Shown: in pieces, positions 34,834 through 45,335 of the stretch | Layout of the letters: the number at the start of each line of letters is the position of its first letter | Position numbering within the stretch: the stretch's first letter is position 1 | Assembly (NCBI GenBank): GCA_013426785.1 | Contig: JACDZI010000020.1 | Span: forward strand, 1-45,335 | From: Rhodocyclaceae bacterium | GTDB lineage: Bacteria > Pseudomonadota > Gammaproteobacteria > Burkholderiales > Rhodocyclaceae | Direction: 5' to 3' | DNA length: 45,335 nt | Position numbers and translations under genes: made by a program | Notes under the pieces: model-generated | Database searches by the model: none | What the model was told of the DNA's origin: nothing | The model's input: only the letters and a program-made list of their open reading frames with translations

Positions 34834-35397
34834 TTAACCGGTTGCACCAACCAGCGTCACTACTCCGGTCAGGACAAATCCGGCGGCAGCAACCCAGCGT
34901 ATCTTCTGCATCGGCAGCTTGTGGGCTAGGGCCTCGCCAACAAGCACCGCGGGCACATTGGCCAGCATCATCCCCAGCGTAGTGCCTATCACGACGGCAA
35001 CCAGAGCTCCCTGGAACTGGGCGCCCAGCGCAATGGTGGCGAACTGCGTCTTGTCGCCCATTTCGGCGATGAAGAAGGCAATGGTGGTGGTGACGAAGGC
35101 ACCGGCCGTGCCGACTTCCGGTTCATCATCAAGCGAATCGGGTTTCAGCGTCCATAGCCCGAAGACGATGAAGGCGATGCCGGTGATCCACGGCAACCAG
35201 CGCGGGTCGGCTAGTTGCGCCAACCAGACCCCGACGGACCCGGCCAGCGCATGATTGGCAATGGTGGCCACGAAAATGCCGGCGATGATCGCCCCCGGTT
35301 TTCTCAGCCGTGCCGCCAGGACGAAAGAAAGCAGCTGGGTCTTGTCGCCGATCTCGGCCAGCGCCACCAGCAGCGTAGAAGTCAGCAGTGCTTCCAT
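34834..35397 (-). CDS. mneA: GDT1/UPF0016-type manganese exporter (MneA-like)
   Basis: 187 residues, six spans in two homologous halves, each with the ExGDKT motif: LAEIGDKTQLLSF (near residue 15) and IAEMGDKTQFATIAL (near 110). This family exports Mn2+ (MneA) or exchanges cations. The gene begins 12 nt after the fur stop on the same strand, so fur and the exporter are probably cotranscribed. A yybP-ykoY riboswitch is not apparent. Confidence 0.88.
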   Translation of the reverse strand: MEALLTSTLLVALAEIGDKTQLLSFVLAARLRKPGAIIAGIFVATIANHALAGSVGVWLAQLADPRWLPWITGIAFIVFGLWTLKPDSLDDEPEVGTAGAFVTTTIAFFIAEMGDKTQFATIALGAQFQGALVAVVIGTTLGMMLANVPAVLVGEALAHKLPMQKIRWVAAAGFVLTGVVTLVGATG

Positions 35398-35409
35398 GAA
35401 ACCGGCGGG

Positions 35410-35847
35410 TCAGTCGTCCTTGGCTGGACGATGCGGGCAATCCTGCTTGAGACAGTCGGCATAAAGATAGAGGGCATGCTCGACGACGGCGAAGCCGCGT
35501 TCCTTGGCCACCTTGTTCTGGCGCCGCTCGATTTCCGGGTCGTTAAACTCCTCGACCCGGCCGCATTGCAGGCAGACCAGGTGATCGTGGTGCTTGCCGT
35601 CCTTGAGTTCAAAGACAGCCTTGCCCGACTCGAAATGGTGGCGTTCGAGCAACCCGGCCTGTTCGAACTGTGTAAGCACGCGATAAACCGTGGCGAGGCC
35701 GATATCCGTCTGGTCGGCCAGCAACTGGTTATAGACATCCTCCGCCGCCAAATGGCGTGTCCGCGACTTGCGGAACAGGTCGAGGATGGTCAGGCGCGGC
35801 ACGGTGGCCTTGAGGCCGATACTCTGGAGTTCGGTGGGATCGGTCAT
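35410..35847 (-). CDS. fur: Ferric uptake regulator Fur
   Basis: 145 residues from ATG 35847 ([18 protein letters not shown]). The winged HTH contains [20 protein letters not shown], and the C-terminal dimer domain carries the metal-binding [29 protein letters not shown] with CxxC, and a C-terminal LKQDCPHRP. It represses iron-uptake genes when loaded with Fe2+. It is divergent from bamE with 99 nt between, the usual Betaproteobacterial arrangement fur-bamE-dapB. Confidence 0.96.
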   Translation of the reverse strand: MTDPTELQSIGLKATVPRLTILDLFRKSRTRHLAAEDVYNQLLADQTDIGLATVYRVLTQFEQAGLLERHHFESGKAVFELKDGKHHDHLVCLQCGRVEEFNDPEIERRQNKVAKERGFAVVEHALYLYADCLKQDCPHRPAKDD

Positions 35848-35946
35848 GTTGCCGGAGGATCGTTTCAGTCGAAGGAAGCTGGGGCCGTATGATATATTCT
35901 TTACGGTCATATTCGCATTCCTTCCGACTACCCTCCCCCACCTGCC

Positions 35947-37109
<1,163 letters not shown>

Positions 37110-37136
37110 GGGCGCGCGCCGGGCGGCGAGTTCGGC

Positions 37137-37180
37137 TAGAATGGCCGGGTTTGGCTGAGCCCCGGTTTGCGGGGCTTTCA
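37137..37180 (+). promoter_or_regulatory. Putative carA promoter -10 and leader hairpin
   Basis: TAGAAT (37137-37142) could be a -10 box for carAB. It is followed by AGCCCC, loop, GGGGCT (37158-37176) and TTT, a small terminator-like hairpin about 45 nt before carA. A pyrimidine or arginine attenuation role is a guess; no clear -35 is seen. Confidence 0.35.
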
Positions 37181-37220
37181 ACAGCCACGATCAACCGCAA
37201 AAGCCCTTCAGGAGTCCGAT

Positions 37221-38355
37221 TTGCCCGTCTTCACGCCCGCACTGCTAGCACTCGCCGACGGGACGGTATTTCGGGGCAAGGGCATTGGCGCGATCGGTGA
37301 AAGCGTCGGCGAGGTGGTATTCAACACCGCCATGACCGGCTATCAGGAAATCCTCACCGACCCGTCCTACACCCGCCAGATCGTCACCCTCACCTATCCG
37401 CACATCGGCAACACCGGCATCAATCGCGAAGACTGCGAAGCCGGGCGCGTCTATGCCGCCGGGCTGGTGATCCGCGATCTGCCGCTGCTTGCCTCGAACT
37501 TCCGTTCCGAACAAACCCTTTCCGACTACCTGCGCGCCGAGAACATCGTCGGCATCGCCGACATCGATACCCGCAAGCTCACCCGCATCCTCCGCGAAAA
37601 GGGCGCCCAAGCCGGCTGCCTGATCACCGGCGACAACCCTGACGTCACCCGCGCCATCGATGCAGCACGCGCCTTCCCCGGCCTCGCCGGCATGGACCTG
37701 GCCAAGGTGGTCACGGTCGACCAACCCTATGACTGGACCGAGGGCGAATGGAAACTCGGCGCTGGCTACACGGCACCAGCACAAGACAAGTTCCATGCTC
37801 ATTTTCACGTTGTGGCCTACGACTTCGGCGTCAAGCGCAACATCCTGCGCATGCTCGCCTCGCGCGGCTGCAAGCTCACAGTCGTGCCGGCGCAGACCCC
37901 CGCCGCCGAGGTGCTGGCCCTCAACCCGGATGGCGTATTCCTCTCCAACGGCCCCGGCGATCCGGAACCCTGCGACTACGCCATCGCTGCCATCCGCACA
38001 TTCCTCGACCGCAAGCTGCCCACCTTCGGCATCTGCCTTGGCCACCAGCTAATGGCGCTGGCCGGCGGCGGCAAGACCCTCAAGATGAAGTTCGGCCACC
38101 ACGGCGCCAACCACCCGGTCAAGGACCTCGAATCCGGCCAGGTGCTGATCACCAGCCAAAACCATGGTTTCGCTGCCGATCCGGCCACGCTGCCCGCCAA
38201 CATCAAGGTCACGCACGTCTCGCTGTTCGACGGCAGCCTGCAGGGCATGCGCTGGACCGACCGTCCGGCGCTGTGCTTCCAGGGCCACCCCGAAGCCAGC
38301 CCCGGCCCGCATGATGTCTCTTATCTGTTCGACCGTTTTATCGGAATGATGGAAC

Positions 38356-38372
<17 letters not shown>
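37221..38372 (+). CDS. carA: Carbamoyl-phosphate synthase small subunit (glutaminase)
   Basis: 383 residues if the TTG at 37221 is used: the RBS AGGAG (37210-37214) is 6 nt before it, and translation then starts [16 protein letters not shown], the canonical CarA N-terminus; ATG 37167 has no such fit. The class I glutamine amidotransferase domain carries Cys in [10 protein letters not shown] and His/Glu in [13 protein letters not shown] degenerate repeat copy (37751-37774) encodes KLGAGYTA in the linker region. The stop overlaps carB by 17 nt. Confidence 0.95.
37751..37774 (-). repeat. Dispersed 24-bp repeat, degenerate copy 10 (in carA)
   Basis: Several mismatches to consensus; same reading frame as the other reverse copies (KLGAGYTA), between the N-terminal and amidotransferase domains. 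Confidence 0.55.
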
Positions 38373-41624
<3,252 letters not shown>

Positions 41625-41628
<4 letters not shown>

Positions 41629-42101
41629 GCAAAGTCCCCATCACCCTGCGCGGTGCCGAGCTGTTGCGCGAAGAACTGAAGCGGCTCAAGACGGTCGAAC
41701 GTCCGTCCGTGGTCGCTGCCATCGCCGAAGCCCGCTCGCATGGCGACCTTTCCGAGAACGCCGAATACGATGCCGCCAAGGAGCGCCAGGGCTTCATCGA
41801 GGGCCGCATCGCCGAGGTCGAGAGCAAACTCGGCAACGCCCAGATCATCGATCCGCGCTCGCTCGACGCCGACGGCCGCGTGGTGTTCGGTGCCACGGTG
41901 GAACTGGAAGACATCGACGAAGAAAAGACAGTCACCTACCAGATCGTCGGCGACGACGAAGCCGACCTCAAGCAGGGCAAGATCTCCCTCAACTCGCCGG
42001 TCGCGCGTTCCCTGATCGGCAAATTCGCGGGCGACGTCGTCGAGGTGCACACGCCCGGTGGCCGCCGCGAATACGAAATCCTGGATGTCCGTTATGAGTG
42101 A
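41625..42101 (+). CDS. greA: Transcription elongation factor GreA
   Basis: 158 residues: N-terminal coiled coil ([20 protein letters not shown], then [21 protein letters not shown] with the DLSENAEYD tip acidic residues that reach the RNA polymerase active site) and the FKBP-like C-domain. GreA rescues backtracked polymerase. carB and greA overlap (ATGA), the well-known carAB-greA arrangement. Confidence 0.96.
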
Positions 42102-42981
42102 AACCACCCGCAAGGTCCTGCGCATCGGCATCCCCAAGGGTAGCCTGCAGGAAACCACCCAGAGCCTGTTTGTGCGCGCCGGCTACAACCTGCGCATCTC
42201 CGGCCGCTCCTACTACCCGGACATCGACGACCCCGAAATCCAGTGCATCCTGATCCGCCCTCAGGAAATGGCCCGCTACGTCGGCCAGGGCATCATCGAC
42301 TGCGCCATCACCGGCGTCGACTGGATCCTCGAAACCGGCGCCGACGTGGTCGAACTCGCCAACCTCAAGGCGCCCTGGCCCAACTACGGCACGGTGCGCT
42401 GGGTTATGGCGGTCAAGGAGGATTCGCCCTTCCAGAGCGTGCAGGACCTGCAGGGCAAGCGCATCGCCACCGAAGCGGTGGGCATGACCAAGCACTTCCT
42501 CGCCCAGCACGGCGTCGAGGCCACGGTCGAATTCTCCTGGGGCGCTACCGAAGTCAAGCCGCCGATCCTCGCCGACGCCATCGTCGACGTCTCGGAAACC
42601 GGCTCCTCGCTGCGCGCCAACAACCTGCGCATCCTGCATGTCGTACTGGAGAGCACGCCGCGCTTGATCGCCAACCGGCCCGCCCTCGACGACACCTGGA
42701 AGCACGCCAAGATCGACAGCCTGTTGCTGATGCTGCTGGGCGCCATCGCCGCCGCCACACGCGTGTTCCTGTCGATGAACGTGCCACGCCAATCGCTCGA
42801 CGACATCCTCGCCCTGCTGCCCGCTCCAGCTACCCCGACCATCGCCTCGCTGGCCGACCCGGACTGGGTTGACCTCGGCATTGTCGTCGAGGAAAAGAAG
42901 GTGCGCGCGCTGATTCCCAGCCTCTACCAGGCCGGCGCCCGCGGCATCATCGAACTGCCGATCAACAAGATCGTCGGCTGA
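42094..42981 (+). CDS. hisG: ATP phosphoribosyltransferase, long form
   Basis: 295 residues from ATG 42094 ([20 protein letters not shown]). The catalytic part keeps [17 protein letters not shown] and [14 protein letters not shown], ending with the PRPP loop [17 protein letters not shown]. The C-terminal part of about 75 residues ([37 protein letters not shown]) is the ACT-like regulatory domain of the long form. The short form plus HisZ is usual in many Betaproteobacteria, so this may be a second, separate gene. It overlaps greA by 8 nt. Confidence 0.93.
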   Translation: MSETTRKVLRIGIPKGSLQETTQSLFVRAGYNLRISGRSYYPDIDDPEIQCILIRPQEMARYVGQGIIDCAITGVDWILETGADVVELANLKAPWPNYGTVRWVMAVKEDSPFQSVQDLQGKRIATEAVGMTKHFLAQHGVEATVEFSWGATEVKPPILADAIVDVSETGSSLRANNLRILHVVLESTPRLIANRPALDDTWKHAKIDSLLLMLLGAIAAATRVFLSMNVPRQSLDDILALLPAPATPTIASLADPDWVDLGIVVEEKKVRALIPSLYQAGARGIIELPINKIVG

Positions 42982-42993
42982 CCAGCCGATTTC

Positions 42994-43017
42994 GCCGTCC
43001 TGCCGGAGCCGAGGTTT
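42994..43017 (+). repeat. Dispersed 24-bp repeat, variant copy 12 (after hisG)
   Basis: GCCGTCCTGCCGGAGCCGAG then GTTT: a variant form shared with copy 15, 12 nt after the hisG stop. Confidence 0.7.
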
Positions 43018-43067
43018 TTGATGTAAAAGCCGTCAGATTGCTAGTGTGTGCAAAAAGGAGTGCAAAG

Positions 43068-43346
43068 ATGACCCTGGCCGAGACAATCTACCAACGCAGT
43101 CTGATGCTTCCAGAAGCTGCCGCGCAGGAAGCACTGGATTTCATCGAATTCCTAAATCAGCGCTATGGCGTGACCCAGACGATGCCCCTTGACACCGACG
43201 GTGACGCGGCCACTTACGACGCCTGGTTCATGGCTCAGGTACAACAGGCGATTGATGATCCGCGTCCGGGAATACCCGCCGATGTGGCCCGACAGCACTT
43301 TGCCGCCCGGCGTGACTCACTACGTCAGCAAACCCAGGACAAATAG
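43068..43346 (+). CDS. Type II antitoxin with DUF2281-like N-terminus
   Basis: 92 residues from ATG 43068 (RBS AAGGAG at 43055-43060). The start MTLAETIYQRSLMLPEAAAQEALDFIEFLNQRYG is like DUF2281 antitoxins, and the C-terminal part (AWFMAQVQQAIDDPRPGI) resembles the toxin-binding end of RelB/ParD antitoxins. Its TAG stop overlaps the GTG of the toxin gene, typical for a TA operon with autoregulation. Confidence 0.8.
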   Translation: MTLAETIYQRSLMLPEAAAQEALDFIEFLNQRYGVTQTMPLDTDGDAATYDAWFMAQVQQAIDDPRPGIPADVARQHFAARRDSLRQQTQDK

Positions 43347-43627
43347 TGAAGCTGGCCTGGCGTCCGTTGGCAATGGCGGATCGCGAGTGCATCATGGATT
43401 TCATCGCCCGCGACAAACCCTTGGCGGCGCTCGCGCTTGACGAGAATTTCGAAACCCACGCCGACCGGATCGAAGCCAATCCATTTCTCTATCGTCCTGG
43501 CCGGATGCCTGGCACCCGCGAGGCGGTTGTGCATCCCAATTACGTCATGGTTTATCGGGTCGAGAGCGAGACGATCACGATTCTTCGGGTAATGCATGCC
43601 GCGCAACGCTGGCCATCAGCCGAATAG
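43346..43627 (+). CDS. RelE/ParE-superfamily toxin
   Basis: 93 residues from GTG 43346. The fold is visible as KLAWRPLAMADRECIMDFIARDKPLAAL, then ALDENFETHADRIEANPFLYRPGRMPGTREAV and YVMVYRVESETITILRVMHAAQRWP: the ParE/RelE signature with the conserved Arg (GTREAV) and the VMHAAQRWP end. It would act on mRNA or gyrase; which one cannot be decided. Translation-coupled to the antitoxin. Confidence 0.9.
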   Translation: MKLAWRPLAMADRECIMDFIARDKPLAALALDENFETHADRIEANPFLYRPGRMPGTREAVVHPNYVMVYRVESETITILRVMHAAQRWPSAE

Positions 43628-43632
43628 TTATC

Positions 43633-43656
43633 GCCGTCCTGCTAGCGCCGACTTTT
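43633..43656 (+). repeat. Dispersed 24-bp repeat, copy 13 (after toxin gene)
   Basis: Forward consensus copy with one change, 5 nt after the toxin stop. It pairs with the reverse copy 14 as an inverted repeat 24 nt away. Confidence 0.9.
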
Positions 43657-43680
43657 GGCATTGGCGACTTGCTAAACCAG

Positions 43681-43704
43681 AAAACTCGGCTGTGGCGGAA
43701 CGGC
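43681..43704 (-). repeat. Dispersed 24-bp repeat, degenerate copy 14
   Basis: Reverse orientation AAAACTCGGC, TGTGGCGGAA, CGGC. With copy 13 it could form a long hairpin (43633-43704), like a REP/BIME unit or a terminator. Confidence 0.65.
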
Positions 43705-43836
43705 GGGTTACGGCCTGATGCGGTAAGTAGCCCGTTCAGAAATGCGGACGCTCAACGAATGAAAGGGACTTCCCCGTCCCGGACGGAGCGAGAGGCGGTA
43801 GCCCGGGCAAGCTGTGGCAGTAAACATCGACTATCC

Positions 43837-43860
43837 GCCGTCCTGCCGGAGCCGAGTTTT
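43837..43860 (+). repeat. Dispersed 24-bp repeat, variant copy 15
   Basis: Same GGAGCCGAG variant as copy 12, in the eroded region with no gene. Confidence 0.7.
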
Positions 43861-43905
43861 GCCATTCGCGAATGGCGCACCGGCATTCTGATTGCCAGAA
43901 ACTAA

Positions 43906-44284
43906 TAACTCAGCTGCGGTGGGCGGCAGATTGCGACCCTGAAGAGACATTCGTTGTATCGATGGCACTGGGGGCGGGTTCTTGAGTACACCGGTCGTAA
44001 GAATGGTTGCTATGTTAAGAGACTGAAGGTCGGCTGATGTTAAGGGTTGTGGGATGCCTGCCTTAGCGTGAGGAGGTGCAGGCAGCGATGAAGGTGGGGG
44101 CAGGCGTCGCACAAGCCCCAAGGGAGGAAACCGCGGAAATCTGGTGATGCGGGTGGAGCGGAGTGAAGCGCTATGGGGATTTGACGGGTGGCATGGGCGT
44201 CATGAGAGGCAACAAGATGGGGCGACTCGTTGGCGATCTCGCTGAACTGGTCAAATCCGCTGCCGATGGCTCAGGATCTGTGCC
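43906..44284 (+). other. Possible group II intron RNA fragment (non-coding)
   Basis: No gene is seen in this stretch. It starts TTGCGACCCTGAAGAGACA and holds a series of stem elements, for example GCCTGCC and GCAGGCA around 44055-44095, and a later GAGGAAACC with GGAGCGGAGTGAAGCGC. This style recalls the 5' domain I of bacterial group II introns (which begin GUGCGAC). No reverse transcriptase reading frame or domain V is found, so it would be a decayed fragment. The match is by memory of the style only. Confidence 0.3.
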
Positions 44285-44394
44285 ATGCCTGGTGCGACAA
44301 AGCGCGTTATTCCACCGCAAGACAAAGCCGTCCGCTATCGGCACCGGAAGACGCAGAGCCGACGGTTGAGTGGCGCACAAGTAAGTCAGAGTGG

Positions 44395-44745
44395 TCATGC
44401 CGCAAGCCTCGACGACGGGGGTGCTCGAATCGGCTGGCCGTGCAGGAAGGTCTCGATGATGCGCATCGGCGAGCCACAACACGGGCAGATGAACGTCGGC
44501 TGGACGAGGTCGCCCGACACATCGATCTCCGGGAGAGACGTATCGCCGCTGGGCCTCTCGACGCCCAGCAACTCACGCGCCTTGGCCAGATGTTCCCGAC
44601 GCCCCGTATTGGCGAGCAGCCCGTAGTGGCGAATGCGGTGAAATCCGCTGGGCAGCACGTGCAGCAGAAAGCAACGCATGAACTCTTCCGGGCTGAGCGT
44701 CATCGTCTTGTAACGCGTGCGTCCGCTGACCTGGTAACGTCCTCT
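44395..44745 (-). mobile_element. IS91-family transposase remnant (C-terminal part)
   Basis: In the minus frame, RGRYQVSGRTRYKT is followed by MTLSPEEFMRCFLLHVLPSG and FHRIRHYGLLAN, the C-terminal signature of IS91-family (Y2/HUH) transposases, then a CPCCGSPMRII zinc-like end. The catalytic HUH and tyrosine parts are absent, so this is a truncated copy. Its 3' flank to about 44285 may be the rest of the element. The upstream edge fuses into a GCAAAG motif shared with the neighbouring gene. Confidence 0.75.
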
Positions 44746-44755
44746 CTTTGCAAGA

Positions 44756-45198
44756 TCATCCGCTCACTGCGTAAGCCCCTGATACTTCCGTGATTCGCAC
44801 CATCCACGCGTCACTCTTTGCAAGATCGTCACCCGTCACCGGAATCAGCCGGTATATCCCTGACGGCACGCCCGTTTCAGGCGCCCACGGGTCACTTTTG
44901 CAAGCACCGGCGTGACGCGTCGCCGGGCGTCTCGCTCCCGTTGGCGTTCTCGATTCCGCTTCGCGTAGTCCGGGTGGCTCTGACGATAGTCCGACCAATA
45001 CGTCGGGTTGGCCGAAACCCACTTGGCTTGGGCGCGGGCCTGGTTCTCACGGTAGTCCGGGTCGCTCTGGCGCTTGGCCGCTTGCCAGCGCCTGCGCCTT
45101 TCCTTCTGGCAGGCCGCCTCGCTACAGAACTTCTGCTGCGGACTTTGGGGACGCGGATGAAAGTGCTTCCCGCACCCCGCGCATTGCCTGGTTTCCAT
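44756..45198 (-). pseudogene. Frameshifted zinc-ribbon small protein gene
   Basis: The 5' part (45198 down to about 44900) reads METRQCAGCGKHFHPRPQSP then FCSEAACQKERRRRWQAAKR, a CxxC/CxxxC zinc ribbon with a Tyr/Arg-rich repeat region (DPDYRENQARAQ, HPDYAKRNRERQ). At 44895-44900 the sequence CTTGCAAAAGTGACC lacks one base compared with the parallel CTTGCAAAGAGTGACG at 44817, shifting the frame. The remaining C-terminus (SDPWAPETG, IYRLIPVTGDDLAKSDAWMV) continues in the other frame to the TGA at 44756. I know this small family as a neighbour of mobile elements, but no function is established. Confidence 0.6.
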
Positions 45199-45335
45199 CG
45201 CAACGCCTCACTGGGTCAATTCCAATGAGCGTCATCTTCCCGTCCAACGACTTACCTGTATTTACTTGCTCAGATCCCAATTCAACCTATTTTCCTCACT
45301 TGAACATTCCAAAGTTGCTGCAAACCGTGATTTGA
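45199..45335. other. Window end, no gene seen
   Basis: 137 nt of lower GC with no reading frame, repeat or promoter that I can support. Confidence 0.5.

Noticed and set aside
42811-42838. [10 protein letters not shown] in HisG as another dispersed-repeat copy
   Set aside because: The DNA matches the repeat only in the CTGC and GCTCCAGC parts, the T-run is missing, and the position is a normal Ala/Pro linker of HisG.
43628-45335. CRISPR array made of the repeats at the right end
   Set aside because: The repeats differ in orientation and spacing, lack uniform spacers, and are scattered over the whole window.

Overview
The window looks like chromosome from a denitrifying betaproteobacterium, most likely of the order Rhodocyclales (Dechloromonas/Azonexus-like). 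The reasons are the high GC content, the housekeeping blocks pcnB-folK-panBCD, trxA-rho-rpmE and fur/bamE-dapB-carAB-greA in the order usual for Betaproteobacteria, and a clade II (Sec-exported) nitrous oxide reductase cluster. The genus is an inference; there is no rRNA or tRNA in the window.

Layout. 1-300: broken Phd-type antitoxin. 317-4307: pcnB, folK and the pantothenate genes panB, panC, panD. 4382-6516: trxA, rho and rpmE. 6531-11919: a GT39-like membrane glycosyltransferase, orn (minus strand), an M48 CAAX-type protease, rsgA and a MurG-like glycosyltransferase. 12029-17755: a copper-acquisition block made of a Met/Cys/His-decorated TonB-dependent receptor (plus strand) facing a minus-strand operon for a FixH-like membrane protein, Sco, PCuAC, TonB, ExbB and ExbD. 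17937-30798: the nos cluster nosZ, (heme-binding sensor kinase + LuxR-type regulator), nosZ relic, two c-type cytochromes, nosB, D, G, H, F, L, Y. 30795-33735: a Sco fusion protein, a DNR-like Crp/Fnr regulator, a TlpA-like thioredoxin and a second Sco gene that shares a 480-bp identical block with the first. 33782-35847 (minus strand): HPP membrane protein, STAS protein, GDT1-type Mn exporter and Fur. 35947-42981: bamE, dapB, carA, carB, greA, hisG. 43068-45335: a toxin-antitoxin pair, then an eroded zone of dispersed repeats, a possible group II intron fragment, an IS91-family remnant and a frameshifted zinc-ribbon gene.

How it works together. NosZ needs 12 Cu per dimer, electrons from c-type cytochromes and a maturation machine. 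The window supplies outer-membrane Cu uptake (receptor plus TonB-ExbBD), periplasmic Cu chaperones (PCuAC, three Sco proteins, NosL), the NosDFY transporter, and the NosGH/cytochrome/NosB electron route. Three FNR/DNR-type palindromes (11916, 17813, 34400) sit in front of the receptor, between the divergent Cu operon and nosZ, and in front of the HPP gene. A DNR-like regulator is encoded at 31770, so the unit reads as a N2O-respiration/copper regulon.

The most unusual signal is a 24-bp dispersed repeat (core CCGTCCTGCCAGCGCCGAC, then TTTT) seen 15 times in either orientation. Ten copies lie inside genes, always in one reading frame per orientation. They encode AVLPAPTF or KVGAGRTA in unrelated proteins, and in CarB a copy lies in a segment that appears to be an insertion of about 15 residues. 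I do not recognise this repeat as a described family.
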